64,000 bases of DNA from Burkholderia sp. MS389 (GTDB lineage: Bacteria > Pseudomonadota > Gammaproteobacteria > Burkholderiales > Burkholderiaceae), in the NCBI RefSeq assembly GCF_016899425.1, contig NZ_CP045995.1:992001-1056000 (forward strand), given 5' to 3'. Position 1 is the stretch's first letter. Every line of letters starts with the position of its first letter. Positions 17,208-26,179 of this stretch are shown piece after piece. The notes below the pieces were generated by a model. That model was given only the letters and a program-made list of their open reading frames with translations. It had not been told where the DNA came from and ran no database searches. Position numbers and translations under genes: made by a program.

Positions 17208-18503
17208 ATGACCGTTCCCCAGCAAGCCTTCCTCCGCGACGCGATGCGCCGCCTCAACATGACCCGCGAGGCATTCGCGAATCGCATCGGCGTCAGCCGG
17301 CGCGCGCTGGATACCTGGCTGCTTCCGGACGATTCGCAGGAATCGCGCGGGATGCCCGAGATCGTCGAGCGCTTCGTGTCGGAAATCGTCGAACGCCCAG
17401 CGCCGGACGGCGAGAACTATACGCAAAGCGTAGATAAACAAGGGCTCGCGAAGCAGTTCCTGTTCGAAGGCAAGCCGCAATTGATCTCGGTCGAGCAGTT
17501 CTCGCGGGATTCGGTCGAGGCGCTGTTCCGCGTGGCCGACGTCATGCAGCCGATCGCGCGACGCCACAAGATTTCGCGCGTGCTCGAAGGCGCGGTGCTC
17601 GGCAACCTGTTCTTCGAGGCCAGCACGCGCACGCGCGTGTCGTTCGGCGCGGCCTTCTGCCGGCTCGGCGGCTCGGTGTGCGACACGACGGGCTTCACGT
17701 TCTCGTCGATGGCCAAGGGCGAATCGATCTACGACACGAGCCGCGTGATGGCCGGCTACGTCGACGCGCTCGTGATCCGCCATCCGGAAAAAGGCTCGGT
17801 GGCCGAATTCGCACGCGCGACGAACCTGCCGGTGATCAACGGCGGCGACGGCCCCGGCGAGCACCCGAGCCAGGCGCTGCTCGACCTGTATACGATCCAG
17901 CGCGAATTCTCGCGGCTCGGCAAGATCGTCGACGGCGCGCACATCGCGCTGGTCGGCGACCTGAAATACGGCCGCACCGTGCACTCGCTCGTCAAGCTGC
18001 TCGCGCTGTACCGCGGGCTGAAGTTCACGCTCGTATCGCCGCCGACGCTCGAGATGCCGGCGTACATCGTCGACCAGATTTCGACGAACGGCCATGTGGT
18101 CGAGCAGACGAACGACCTCGCGGCCGGGCTGCGCGGCGCGGATGTCGTCTACGCGACGCGGATTCAGAAAGAGCGCTTCACCGACGAGTCGTTCGAAGGC
18201 TATACGCCGGATTTCCAGATCAACCAGGCGCTCGTCGATTCGGTATGCAAGCCCGACACGCTGATCATGCACCCGCTGCCGCGCGATAGCCGGCCGGGCG
18301 CGAACGACCTGTCGGTCGACCTGAACCGCGACCCGCGTCTCGCGATCTTCCGGCAGACCGACAACGGCATTCCGGTGCGAATGGCGATCTTCGCGGTGCT
18401 GCTGGGTGTCGAGAATCTCGTCCAGCACTCGATGCGCGATGCGACGTGGCGTCCGCCGGCGTACCTCGGCCCGGAGGATGCGGTGTTTCACGGAATCGAC
18501 TGA
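17208..18503 (+). CDS. Aspartate carbamoyltransferase with N-terminal helix-turn-helix extension
   Basis: A 431-residue protein. From about residue 85 it is a full ATCase catalytic chain, with the carbamoyl-phosphate motif STRTR (139-143), a Lys-containing loop (SMAKGES), GDGPGEHPSQ and HPLPR (355-359), so catalysis of carbamoyl phosphate + L-aspartate to carbamoyl aspartate is expected. Usual catalytic chains have about 310 residues; the extra N-terminal 80 residues contain MTREAFANRIGVSRRALDTW (18-37), which reads as an XRE-like DNA-binding helix pair. The start is the ATG at 17208, preceded by CAGGAG. There is no pyrI or pyrC neighbour. The palindrome over its promoter and a second copy in the gene suggest autoregulation; that is inference. 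Confidence 0.88.
   Translation: MTVPQQAFLRDAMRRLNMTREAFANRIGVSRRALDTWLLPDDSQESRGMPEIVERFVSEIVERPAPDGENYTQSVDKQGLAKQFLFEGKPQLISVEQFSRDSVEALFRVADVMQPIARRHKISRVLEGAVLGNLFFEASTRTRVSFGAAFCRLGGSVCDTTGFTFSSMAKGESIYDTSRVMAGYVDALVIRHPEKGSVAEFARATNLPVINGGDGPGEHPSQALLDLYTIQREFSRLGKIVDGAHIALVGDLKYGRTVHSLVKLLALYRGLKFTLVSPPTLEMPAYIVDQISTNGHVVEQTNDLAAGLRGADVVYATRIQKERFTDESFEGYTPDFQINQALVDSVCKPDTLIMHPLPRDSRPGANDLSVDLNRDPRLAIFRQTDNGIPVRMAIFAVLLGVENLVQHSMRDATWRPPAYLGPEDAVFHGID
17420..17432. promoter_or_regulatory. Second operator-like palindrome inside the coding region
   Basis: TACGC-AAA-GCGTA, extended as TATACGC-N3-GCGTAG, matching the core of the promoter palindrome at 17168-17188. It lies about 240 bp downstream, at codons 71-75, exactly at the junction between the HTH extension and the catalytic domain. 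It could allow looping between two sites. Confidence 0.55.
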
Positions 18504-18525
18504 CCTGCAGCCGGTGTCGCGCGGC

Positions 18526-18548
18526 TGAACCGAGATTGCCCCGGTTCA
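18526..18548. terminator. Possible terminator hairpin
   Basis: TGAACCG (18526-18532) and CGGTTCA (18542-18548) form a perfect 7-bp stem 22 bp after the carbamoyltransferase stop. There is no T-run, so intrinsic termination is doubtful. Confidence 0.3.
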
Positions 18549-18642
18549 AGGGCCGCGCGCAGCCGGCACGCACCCAACGCGCCGGCTTGCACGGCGCGCT
18601 GTCATTTTCGACGCCGGTAACGTGACGGCGGCCGAGCCGGCG

Positions 18643-19062
18643 TCAGCTGGCCCAGGGATCGATCACACGCAAGCCCGCTGCCTCGAACGGCGCGACGTCG
18701 CGCGTGGCCACGATCAAACCGTTCGCGGCGGCGGTTGCCGCGATGAAGCCATCGGCAGACGCCATCGCGTTGCCCGTACCACGCGCCTTGGCGCGAAGGC
18801 TCGCATACGCCTTGCTGGCCGCATCGTCGAACGGCAGGATCCGGCCGCGAAACAACGGCACGACGCGCTGCTCGATGCTTTGCTCGAGCCAGTCCCGCCT
18901 GCGCCCCACCGGCAACACGGCCACGCCGAACCGAATCTCCGCCAGACTGATTGCGGCTACAAACAACGTGTCGACGTTCTGCGCGTCGAGCCATTCGATC
19001 ACGGCTGCGCTCGGCTCGCGCCGCAGCGGCTCGGAAATGACGTTGGTATCGACCAGGATCAT
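18643..19062 (-). CDS. PIN-domain toxin (VapC/FitB type)
   Basis: A 139-residue PIN ribonuclease. Conserved acidic residues are visible in MILVDTNVISE (Asp5), SLAEIRFG (Glu), and the C-terminal SADGFIAATA and ATRDVAPF segments (Asp). VapC/FitB toxins cleave tRNA or rRNA and are neutralised by the cognate antitoxin. Its ATG overlaps the stop of the upstream antitoxin gene by four bases, so the pair is coupled. The closest layout is FitAB-like. Confidence 0.9.
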   Translation of the reverse strand: MILVDTNVISEPLRREPSAAVIEWLDAQNVDTLFVAAISLAEIRFGVAVLPVGRRRDWLEQSIEQRVVPLFRGRILPFDDAASKAYASLRAKARGTGNAMASADGFIAATAAANGLIVATRDVAPFEAAGLRVIDPWAS

Positions 19063-19298
19063 TCGAAGCTCATGGGATCGGTTGGCGTCTTATCACGCTG
19101 AACTTCGAAATCGATGCCGCCAGCCTCTCGCCCGATTTCAGCGAGCAACGTTCCCAGTCTCAGCCGCCCTCCCGGCCGAACGGCTTGCTCGAGGATGTCT
19201 CGCACCTCGGCCTCGGTACTGCGGCCATGTTGCGCAGCCCGGATTCGAAGCGCGCGATGCACTTCGTCGGGCAAATTTCGAACGGTGATCATGGGCAT
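19059..19298 (-). CDS. FitA-type ribbon-helix-helix antitoxin
   Basis: A 79-residue protein with an N-terminal ribbon-helix-helix (MITVRNLPDEVHRALRIRA, then GRSTEAEVRDILEQAV) and a C-terminal toxin-wrapping tail rich in acidic residues. RHH antitoxins of this type repress their own promoter. The start is taken as the ATG at 19298 (MPMITV); the in-frame one at 19292 is possible, while the longer form from 19334 adds 12 unlikely residues. First gene of the toxin-antitoxin operon. Confidence 0.88.
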   Translation of the reverse strand: MPMITVRNLPDEVHRALRIRAAQHGRSTEAEVRDILEQAVRPGGRLRLGTLLAEIGREAGGIDFEVQRDKTPTDPMSFE

Positions 19299-19490
19299 GA
19301 TGCGCCTCACTACATTTGCTTGCAATGCAGTCATACTAACACCTTGCAGTCATTTGAGTCGAAGGAAGATTCGGCCACTGTAAGCCGCCTGCCGCGCCTC
19401 TCCCATTCGGCCGTTCGGCCATCCTCCCGCCCCGCAATCCCCCACAAGCCCTCTGCAACATTCGTCAACAATCCCCGCACAAACGCGAAC

Positions 19491-19506
19491 AAGAACGCTT
19501 CTCATT
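19491..19506. promoter_or_regulatory. Candidate Fur box upstream of the siderophore receptor gene
   Basis: AAGAACGCTTCTCATT matches 12 of 16 positions of the Fur-box form GATAATGATTCTCATT, about 114 bp before the receptor start. It lies in the 321-bp divergent gap 19299-19619, which otherwise shows only modestly AT-rich promoter-like sequence (AAGAAATTACATAGAAT). Confidence 0.45.
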
Positions 19507-19619
19507 CAACAAGAAATTACATAGAATGCCGCCTGAAAACAAATCGTAATAATTCCCGGCGGCATGCACGTTTCCGCAACGCACCGCCCCGGGGCCACAC
19601 CGCGAGGTCGAAGCGCACC

Positions 19620-21863
19620 ATGAAGTCCCGTCCCGACGAGCTGAAGCTCGGTAAATTCACCACCCTGTGCAGCGTGCTCGCCGCGAGCCCCGCGTTCGCC
19701 GACGGCACGCCGCCCGCGGCGCCCGTCAGCACCGAGGGCCACCTTGCACCAATCGAGATCCAGGGCAAGACCGAGCACAGCTTCAAGGCCGACTTTTCCG
19801 CTTCCGCGAAATTCACCGCGCCGCTCGTCGACACGCCGAAATCCGTCACCGTGATCCCGCAGGAACTGATCCAGAGCAGCGGCGCGGCGACGCTGACCGA
19901 AGCGCTGCGCACGGTGCCCGGCATCACGTTCGGCGCCGGCGAAGGCGGCAACCCGCTCGGCGATCGTCCGTTCATCCGCGGCTACGACACGCAGGGCAGC
20001 ATGTTCGTCGACGGCATGCGCGACACGGGCGCCACCACGCGCGAGATCTTCAACACCGAGCGCGTCGAGATCACAAAAGGCTCCGACGGCGCGTACGGCG
20101 GCCGCGGCGGTGCCGGCGGCAGCATCAACCTGATCACGAAGGCCCCGCATCTCGGCACGACGGCCGCCGCGAGCGCGGGCCTGGGCACCGACCGCTATCG
20201 CCGCTTCACCGCCGACGGCAACTGGCAGTTCGCCGATCACGCCGCGTTCCGCCTGAACCTGATGAGTCACAACAACGACGTCGCCGGCCGCGACGCCGTC
20301 AACAACGAGCGCTGGGGCGTCGCGCCGTCGATCGCGTTCGGCCTCGGCACGCCGACGCGCGTGACCGCGAGCTACTACCACCTGTCAACCGACGACATGC
20401 CCGACGGCGGGATCCCGTACTTCTACACGACGTCGAACAAGCCCGCGAACGTCGGCACGATCTATCCGGCGCCCGTCGATCGCCACAACTTCTACGGCCT
20501 GATCGACCGCGACTTCCGCAAGACCACGTCGGACATCAGCACGATCAAGATCGAGCACGACATCACGCCGAACCTGACGGTGCGCAACACCACGCGCTAC
20601 ACGGAATCGACGCAGGACTACATCTGGACGCAGCCGGACGACAGCCAGGGCAACGTGGTGAACGGCAAGGTCTGGCGCCGCAACAACAACCGCGACAGCT
20701 CGATCAACAGCCTCGCGAACCTGACCGAGCTGTTCGGCGAATTCCGCACGGGCCCGTTCAAGCACAGCTTCACGACCGGCATCGAGCTGTCCCGCGAATG
20801 GGGCAAGCGCGATTCGTACACGGTGGCAACCGACAAGGGCACGATCTGCCAGAAAGGCATCGGTGCGCCGTCGGGCTACAACTGCACGAGCCTGTGGTCG
20901 CCGAACCCGAACGATCCGTGGGCCGGTTCGATCACGCGCAACAACGACTATGCGCATGCGCGCACCACGACGAAGTCGATCTACGGCTTCGACACGATCG
21001 AGCTCACGCCGCGCTGGCAGGTGAACGCCGGCGTGCGCGTCGACGACTACTCGACCCGCTTCACCGACACCAAGGCGAACGGCAGCAAGACCTACACGCG
21101 CGACGACACGCTGTTCAACTGGCAAGCCGGCCTCGTGTTCAAGCCCGCACGGAACGGCAGCATCTACGCGTCGTATGCGACGTCGTCGACGCCGGCCGGC
21201 ATGCTGCTCGGCGAAGGCAGCGAAACGCAGTCGCTGACGCCGGGCCGCGGCGGCGTCGGCCCGAACGCCGACCAGATGGCGCCCGAGAAGAACCGCAGCA
21301 TCGAACTCGGCACGAAATGGAACGTGCTGAACGACCAGCTGTCGCTGACGGCCGCGCTGTTCCAGATCGATACGACGAACGCGCGCGTGACGCTGCCGAA
21401 CAACCAGTACGCGATGGTCGGCAACAAGCGCGTGCAGGGCCTCGAGCTCGGCCTCGCCGGCCAGATCACGAAGCAATGGCAGGTGTTCGGCGGCTACACG
21501 TACATGAAGAGCGCGTTGCGCGACAACGGCAAGGACGCCGCGAACAACGGCAACCGCTTCCCGAACACGCCGAAGCACAGCCTCACGATGTGGTCGAACT
21601 ACGACGTCACGCCGAAGTTCACGGTCGGCGGCGGCGCGTTCTACATGTCGGAAGTGTTCGGCGATCCCGCGAACCTGCGCGCCGTGCCGTCGTCCTGGCG
21701 CTTCGACGCGATGGCGCAGTACCGGATCAACAAGAAGCTCGACCTGCAACTGAACGTGAACAACCTGTTCAACCGCACGTACTTCGATCAGGCGTATCCG
21801 GCGCACTATGCGTCGATCGCGCCGGGCCGCTCGGCGTTCGTCACGCTGAACGCGCGCTACTGA
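19620..21863 (+). CDS. fiu: TonB-dependent catecholate siderophore receptor (Fiu-type)
   Basis: A 747-residue outer-membrane receptor. Signal peptide at residues 1-28 (AASPAFADG), TonB-box/plug region ([43 protein letters not shown]) to about residue 190, then a 22-strand-type beta-barrel ending in an aromatic residue (TLNARY). Fiu/PiuA receptors import monomeric catechol-iron complexes and let catechol-cephalosporins in. The start is the ATG at 19620; a longer in-frame ORF from 19185 would run through the neighbouring antitoxin gene. First gene of a three-gene iron operon with Sel1 and PiuC genes. Confidence 0.92.
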   Translation: MKSRPDELKLGKFTTLCSVLAASPAFADGTPPAAPVSTEGHLAPIEIQGKTEHSFKADFSASAKFTAPLVDTPKSVTVIPQELIQSSGAATLTEALRTVPGITFGAGEGGNPLGDRPFIRGYDTQGSMFVDGMRDTGATTREIFNTERVEITKGSDGAYGGRGGAGGSINLITKAPHLGTTAAASAGLGTDRYRRFTADGNWQFADHAAFRLNLMSHNNDVAGRDAVNNERWGVAPSIAFGLGTPTRVTASYYHLSTDDMPDGGIPYFYTTSNKPANVGTIYPAPVDRHNFYGLIDRDFRKTTSDISTIKIEHDITPNLTVRNTTRYTESTQDYIWTQPDDSQGNVVNGKVWRRNNNRDSSINSLANLTELFGEFRTGPFKHSFTTGIELSREWGKRDSYTVATDKGTICQKGIGAPSGYNCTSLWSPNPNDPWAGSITRNNDYAHARTTTKSIYGFDTIELTPRWQVNAGVRVDDYSTRFTDTKANGSKTYTRDDTLFNWQAGLVFKPARNGSIYASYATSSTPAGMLLGEGSETQSLTPGRGGVGPNADQMAPEKNRSIELGTKWNVLNDQLSLTAALFQIDTTNARVTLPNNQYAMVGNKRVQGLELGLAGQITKQWQVFGGYTYMKSALRDNGKDAANNGNRFPNTPKHSLTMWSNYDVTPKFTVGGGAFYMSEVFGDPANLRAVPSSWRFDAMAQYRINKKLDLQLNVNNLFNRTYFDQAYPAHYASIAPGRSAFVTLNARY

Positions 21864-21866
21864 TCA

Positions 21867-22622
21867 ATGGAGGCCGTATCGCTGAAGGCGCTCGCGTCGG
21901 TCTCGCCGCGCGAGTTCGCCGACATCCTGGCCGGGCCGCCCGAGCGCGCCGCCGCGTGGGTCGCGGCGGCGGCCGACCACGGTATCGTCGACGCGCAGGC
22001 CGTGTACGGACAACACCTGCTCGACGGGCACGGCGTCGCGCGCGATCCGGCGGCCGCGTTCAACTGGTTCCGGCACGCGGCGCGGGCCAGCCACCCGATG
22101 GCGATGAACATGCTCGGGCGCTGCTACGAGTTCGGCTGGGGCACGGCCGCGTGCGCGCCGGTCGCCGTGTACTGGTATCGGCTCGCCGCGCAGGCAGGCC
22201 TCGATTGGGGCATGTACAACTACGCGACCGCACTTGCCCTCGGCAACGGCGTCGACGAGAACCGCGCCGACGCGCTCGACTGGTTCCGCCGCGCGGCCGC
22301 GCTCGGTCACGCGAAATCGATCAACCTGATCGGCGGCTTCTACGAGGACGGCTGGGTCGTATCGGTCGATATCGACGCCGCGTTCGACCACTATCGCCGT
22401 GCGGCCGACGCCGGCGATTTTCGTGGCCAGTTCAACTATGCGCGGCTGCTCGCCGAACGCGGGCGCGTCGACGAAGCGCTCGCCTGGCTCGCGCGCGTGC
22501 CGGCCACCGCGACACCCGCGTTCATCGCGAAGATGCGTGCGTATCTCGTGTCGTCGCCGCTCGACGCTTTTCGTTCGGCGGCCATGCAGCTGGCGCCGCA
22601 CGCCATGGAATCCGCATCATGA
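21867..22622 (+). CDS. Sel1-like repeat protein
   Basis: A 251-residue alpha-solenoid. At least four Sel1 units of about 36 residues are visible, each with A-x2-WF/WY-x-AA ([51 protein letters not shown]). No signal peptide. It lies 3 bp after the receptor stop and overlaps the piuC start by four bases, so translation is coupled. Such repeats mediate protein contacts; the partner is unknown. Pseudomonas piuA/piuC loci also carry a Sel1-like gene, as I recall. Confidence 0.85.
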   Translation: MEAVSLKALASVSPREFADILAGPPERAAAWVAAAADHGIVDAQAVYGQHLLDGHGVARDPAAAFNWFRHAARASHPMAMNMLGRCYEFGWGTAACAPVAVYWYRLAAQAGLDWGMYNYATALALGNGVDENRADALDWFRRAAALGHAKSINLIGGFYEDGWVVSVDIDAAFDHYRRAADAGDFRGQFNYARLLAERGRVDEALAWLARVPATATPAFIAKMRAYLVSSPLDAFRSAAMQLAPHAMESAS

Positions 22623-23302
22623 TGCTTCATATCCCCGGCGTACTGACCCGAGCGCAAGTCGCGCAATGCCGCGACCTGCTCGATGCCGCCGAATGGGTCG
22701 ATGGCAACGCAACCTCCGGCGCGCAGTCGGCGCTCGCGAAACGCAATCGGCAATTGCCGGAAGGTTCACCGGTCGCGCGCACCGTCGGCGATGCGATCCA
22801 GGACGCACTCGCCCGCCATCCGCTGTTCTTTTCGGCGGCGCTGCCGCTCAAGGTGTTTCCGCCGCTGTTCAATCGCTATGAAGGCGGCGAGACGTTCGGC
22901 ACGCACATCGACAACGCGATCCGGCTGCTGCGCGGCACGGATTTTCGTGTGCGCAGCGATCTGTCGGCGACGCTGTTCCTCGAGGAACCCCACGCATACG
23001 ACGGCGGCGAACTATGCGTCGAGGATACCTACGGCGTGCATCGCGCGAAGCTGCCGGCAGGCGACCTCGTGCTGTATCCGGCGTCGAGCCTGCATCACGT
23101 GACGCCGGTGACGCGGGGCGAGCGCGTGGCATCGTTCTTCTGGATTCAGAGCATGGTGCGCGACGATGGCGATCGCACGCTGCTGTTTCAGCTCGATACG
23201 CAAATTCAGGCGCTTTCCGCGAAAAAAGGGGCGAAGGACCCGGTGGTCATTTCGCTGACCGGGATTTATCACAACCTGTTGAGGAAGTGGGCGGATGCAT
23301 AG
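22619..23302 (+). CDS. piuC: Fe(II)/2-oxoglutarate-dependent hydroxylase PiuC/YbiX
   Basis: A 227-residue PKHD-type dioxygenase. Facial-triad residues are visible as HID (His96, Asp98) and SSLHHVTPV (His near 160); the 2-oxoglutarate Arg lies in [10 protein letters not shown] (about 167-169). YbiX/PiuC genes accompany catecholate siderophore receptors and are Fur-regulated; the substrate is not established, but they are linked to siderophore-drug susceptibility. Two ATGs in tandem (22619, 22622) overlap the Sel1 stop. Confidence 0.92.
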   Translation: MMLHIPGVLTRAQVAQCRDLLDAAEWVDGNATSGAQSALAKRNRQLPEGSPVARTVGDAIQDALARHPLFFSAALPLKVFPPLFNRYEGGETFGTHIDNAIRLLRGTDFRVRSDLSATLFLEEPHAYDGGELCVEDTYGVHRAKLPAGDLVLYPASSLHHVTPVTRGERVASFFWIQSMVRDDGDRTLLFQLDTQIQALSAKKGAKDPVVISLTGIYHNLLRKWADA

Positions 23303-23387
23303 CGTGAGCCGGGCACGCTCCACAGCGCTTGCGCGGCGTCGAAACGCGGGTCTAAAATGACCATCGTCATATGACCATGCTCAAATC

Positions 23388-23627
23388 ATGATGCCGCACG
23401 CTCCCGTATCGAAATCCGAATTCAAGGCTCGCGCACTCGAATACTTCCGGCTCGTCGAGGCGTCGGGCGAAAGCCTGATCGTCACCGACCACGGCAAACC
23501 GACGCTCGAGATCCGCCCGTATCGCTCGCGCGAAGCTCAGCCGTTGGACATATTGCGCGGTTCGGTCATGCGCTACGACAATCCTCTCGATCCGATTGCG
23601 GAAGATGATTGGGAGGCGTCGCGGTGA
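23388..23627 (+). CDS. Phd/YefM-type antitoxin
   Basis: A 79-residue antitoxin: MMPHAPVSKSEFKARALEYF, then a Phd-fold segment GESLIVTDHGKPTLEIRPY and an acidic toxin-binding C-terminus (DNPLDPIAEDDWEASR). It overlaps the toxin start (GTGA). Phd proteins bind palindromes at their promoter, and the upstream stretch 23355-23375 has a repeated ATGACCAT / ATATGACCAT element that may be its operator. Confidence 0.87.
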   Translation: MMPHAPVSKSEFKARALEYFRLVEASGESLIVTDHGKPTLEIRPYRSREAQPLDILRGSVMRYDNPLDPIAEDDWEASR

Positions 23628-24019
23628 TCGTGCTGGATACGCATGCATTGGTGTGGTGGGTGGCGGGCGACCCTGCGCTCAGCAAGAAAGCGCGAAGCGC
23701 GATCGATCGCGCACGGGGCGAAGGCACGCTCGTCGCATCGGCCATCTCCGCGTGGGAAATCGCGATGCTGGTGCGCAACGACCGCCTCGCCCTGACAATG
23801 GATGTCGACGCATGGCTCGCCACCGTCGCGCAAATCGACGGCATGCGGTTCGTGCCGGTCGATGCCGACATCGCCGCGAAATCCACCGACCTGCCCGGCA
23901 CGTTCCACAAGGATCCGGCCGATCGCATGATCGTCGCGACCGCGCGGCGGCTCGGCGCGCCGCTCGTCACCCGCGACGAAAAAATCCGCGCGTACGCGCA
24001 CGTCAAGACGCTCTGGTAA
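23624..24019 (+). CDS. PIN-domain toxin (VapC-like)
   Basis: A 131-residue PIN nuclease with VIVLDTHALVWWV (Asp5), SAWEIAML (Glu), and HKDPADRMIVATA (paired Asp) near the C-terminus. The start is the GTG at 23624, which overlaps the antitoxin stop in GTGA; the ATG-type start at 23609 would put five extra residues into the overlap. Partner of the preceding Phd antitoxin. It is not closely similar to the PIN toxin at 18643-19062. Confidence 0.87.
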   Translation: MIVLDTHALVWWVAGDPALSKKARSAIDRARGEGTLVASAISAWEIAMLVRNDRLALTMDVDAWLATVAQIDGMRFVPVDADIAAKSTDLPGTFHKDPADRMIVATARRLGAPLVTRDEKIRAYAHVKTLW

Positions 24020-24175
24020 GCGTCGCGCACCCGTGGGTCGAACGGCGGCGCCTCTTCCGCCAGACTCTGGCATATCGGCGATTCGTCTGACCAAAACGAC
24101 CACGACCGCTTCATTCAATATCGGCTCGTGGCCCGCAACCGTCGTCGCGCCACTTGCTCGTGCTACACGCACAAC

Positions 24176-24370
24176 CCGTTCATCAGCCGCCCGGCCGCAG
24201 CGAACCGCAAGATCCTGATCGACGCACTGACCCGCGCCGGCTTCACGAATTACCCGTCCGAATGGTGGCACTGGTCGTTCGGCGATCGCTATTGGGCCGT
24301 CATGCAGAACGAATCTCACGCAATTTACGGTCCTGTCGACGAAAGCATGCTCGACGAAGCATCGCGATGA
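24176..24370 (+). pseudogene. C-terminal remnant of a D-Ala-D-Ala dipeptidase (VanX/DdpX, peptidase M15)
   Basis: An open frame from about 24128 encodes RKILIDALTRAGFTNYPSEW plus WHWSFGDRYWA, the C-terminal signature of M15D dipeptidases including the catalytic Glu and zinc-binding His of EWWH. The N-terminal two thirds, with the other zinc ligands, are absent; the sequence before about 24176 does not resemble the family in any frame. It cannot form an active enzyme alone and reads as a gene remnant next to a toxin-antitoxin pair. Confidence 0.7.
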
Positions 24371-24472
24371 CGGTTTTCCCGATCCGACACAGGTGACTCG
24401 GTAACATCCTCACTTGCCGATCCCCGTGTGCTCCCGCACAATCGCAACACCTGTCTCACTCCCCGCGCGCCG

Positions 24473-25057
24473 ATGTCCTATGCGTCACTCGCGACCGGCG
24501 TCCTGCTCGCCGGCGGCCTTGGTCAACGCTTCGACCCGAGCGGCCTGCACAGCAAGCTGCTCGCCCGGCTTCCCGACGGCACACCGGTGGCGGTCGCCGC
24601 CGCCCGCCGTCTCGCGGCGGCCACCGCCGACGTGATCGCCGTGGTGCGCCCCGGCGCCGAAAAGCTCGCGATCCTGCTGAACGAAGCCGGCTGTCAGGTC
24701 GTCTATGCCCCCGACGCGTTGCGCGGCATGGGCGCGAGCCTCGCGGCCGGCGTTCGCACCGCGCCCGATGCGAGCGGCTGGCTCGTCGCGCTCGGCGACA
24801 TGCCGTGGATCGCGGCTTCCACTTACGAAACGGTCACACGCGCGCTCGACGCCGACGGCGCGTCGATCGTCGCACCCGCGCATCGCGGCGTGCGCGGCCA
24901 TCCGGTCGGTTTCGCCGCGCACCACTTCGAGGCGCTCGCCACTCTCGACGGCGACGCGGGCGCTCGCGCACTGTTCGCCAGCGCGCCGGTGGCCCTGCTC
25001 GACGTCGACGATCCCGGCATCCTGCGCGACGTCGATACACCGGCGGATTTGCGCTGA
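24473..25057 (+). CDS. MocA/MobA-like nucleotidyltransferase
   Basis: A 194-residue NTP-transferase (PF12804 type): LLAGGLGQRFDPSG with HSKLLA (nucleotide and phosphate binding, residues 11-33), ALGDMPWIA (metal-binding Asp, near 103) and HPVGF (near 142). MocA adds CMP to molybdopterin for enzymes such as xanthine dehydrogenase and the isoquinoline-oxidoreductase type encoded at 50004-52678; this is the most likely role, but related proteins use other substrates. Start ATG at 24473. Single gene. Confidence 0.82.
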   Translation: MSYASLATGVLLAGGLGQRFDPSGLHSKLLARLPDGTPVAVAAARRLAAATADVIAVVRPGAEKLAILLNEAGCQVVYAPDALRGMGASLAAGVRTAPDASGWLVALGDMPWIAASTYETVTRALDADGASIVAPAHRGVRGHPVGFAAHHFEALATLDGDAGARALFASAPVALLDVDDPGILRDVDTPADLR

Positions 25058-25229
25058 CATTGATTGCGCGGGCCCGCACGTTCCCGCACGAACCCTGCCA
25101 ATAGGCGGATTTCTCCGACGATCGACAAGCCATCGCAAGAATCCCGCTGCAAACGCGCGACCGATTGGCTATAACGAAGACGAGGCACGTCCGCCGCGCC
25201 ACCGCCGTCACGCACTGCACGAGTTCTCC

Positions 25230-25370
25230 ATGAGCGACCACACGACCCCGACGCCCGAACCACCGGCCGACCCGAACCGCGATCCGGAAGACGATCCGTT
25301 CTCGTCGCCGCCCGGCCATCACGACAACCCGCAGCAGCCGGACGGACCGCCGAGCAAGGATCCGGTCTAG
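25230..25370 (+). CDS. Small proline-rich hypothetical protein
   Basis: A 46-residue acidic, Pro/Asp-rich, probably disordered peptide (MSDHTTPTPEPPADPNRDPE). G/C-rich third positions agree with coding, but the ribosome-binding site is poor. Similar short disordered proteins are often annotated in Burkholderia. No function can be proposed. Confidence 0.5.
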   Translation: MSDHTTPTPEPPADPNRDPEDDPFSSPPGHHDNPQQPDGPPSKDPV

Positions 25371-25420
25371 CCGCGCGCCGGCCGCGCCGCGCACTCGACC
25401 CGCGACTGCCGTGACGCGGT

Positions 25421-26179
25421 CTAGCGTGCGGTATACCCGCCGTCGATCGGCAACGACACGCCGCTGATCATCGACGCCGCGTCGCTCAGCAAAAACAGGA
25501 TCGGCTCGACGACTTCGTCCGGCTGCGCGAACCGGCCGAGCGGAATCGCGGCCAGCATCGGCGCGCGCTTTTCCGGTGCGCTCCACGCGAACTGCGCCAT
25601 CGGCGTGAGCGTGACGGTCGGGTTCACGCTGTTCACACGAATGCCGTACGGCCCGAGTTCGATGCACAGCACGCGCGTGATCGCGTCCATCGCCGCCTTC
25701 GACGCGCAATAGCTCAGATGCGCGGGCAGGCCGACGAGCGCCGCCTGACTCGACACGTTGACGATGCTGCCCCGTGCGTTCGCCGCGCCGCGTCCGTCGC
25801 GCTCGATCATCTTGCGCGCCACCGCCCGCGCGACGAGCGCCGCGCCGCGCGCATTGACGGCCATCACGCGATCGAAATGCGCGGCGTCGACATCGAGCGC
25901 CGGTTCGAGCGACGCGATTCCCGCGCAATTGACGAGGCCGTCGAATGCATCGTACTCATCGAGCGCGGCATCGATCGCGTGTTGGTCGCCGCCGACATCC
26001 ATGCGCAACGTATCGCACGCAATCTCGCCGGCGAGCGCGTCGAGCGCGGCCATGTCTCGCGCTGCAGCGATGACGCGCGCGCCTGCGTGCGCCAGCGCGA
26101 TCGCGCACGCGCGGCCGATGCCGCTCGATGCGCCCGTGACGAGCACCGTTGACCCGCTGAAATCGAATCGTGTGTTCAT
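25421..26179 (-). CDS. Short-chain dehydrogenase, carbonyl/xylulose-reductase-like
   Basis: A 252-residue classical SDR: TGASSGIG (residues 15-22), NCAG (84-87), Ser plus YCASKAA (catalytic, about 155-161), and NPTVTLTPM after the active site, which is like mammalian/bacterial L-xylulose (dicarbonyl) reductases. Its ATG overlaps the FGGY-kinase stop by four bases, and it is the last gene of the polyol locus. It likely interconverts a polyol or ketose of this pathway; the substrate is unknown. Confidence 0.88.
   Translation of the reverse strand: MNTRFDFSGSTVLVTGASSGIGRACAIALAHAGARVIAAARDMAALDALAGEIACDTLRMDVGGDQHAIDAALDEYDAFDGLVNCAGIASLEPALDVDAAHFDRVMAVNARGAALVARAVARKMIERDGRGAANARGSIVNVSSQAALVGLPAHLSYCASKAAMDAITRVLCIELGPYGIRVNSVNPTVTLTPMAQFAWSAPEKRAPMLAAIPLGRFAQPDEVVEPILFLLSDAASMISGVSLPIDGGYTAR

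Noticed and set aside
20385..21806. 473-residue minus-strand frame
   Set aside because: Antisense of the siderophore receptor; Arg/Val-rich with no domain.
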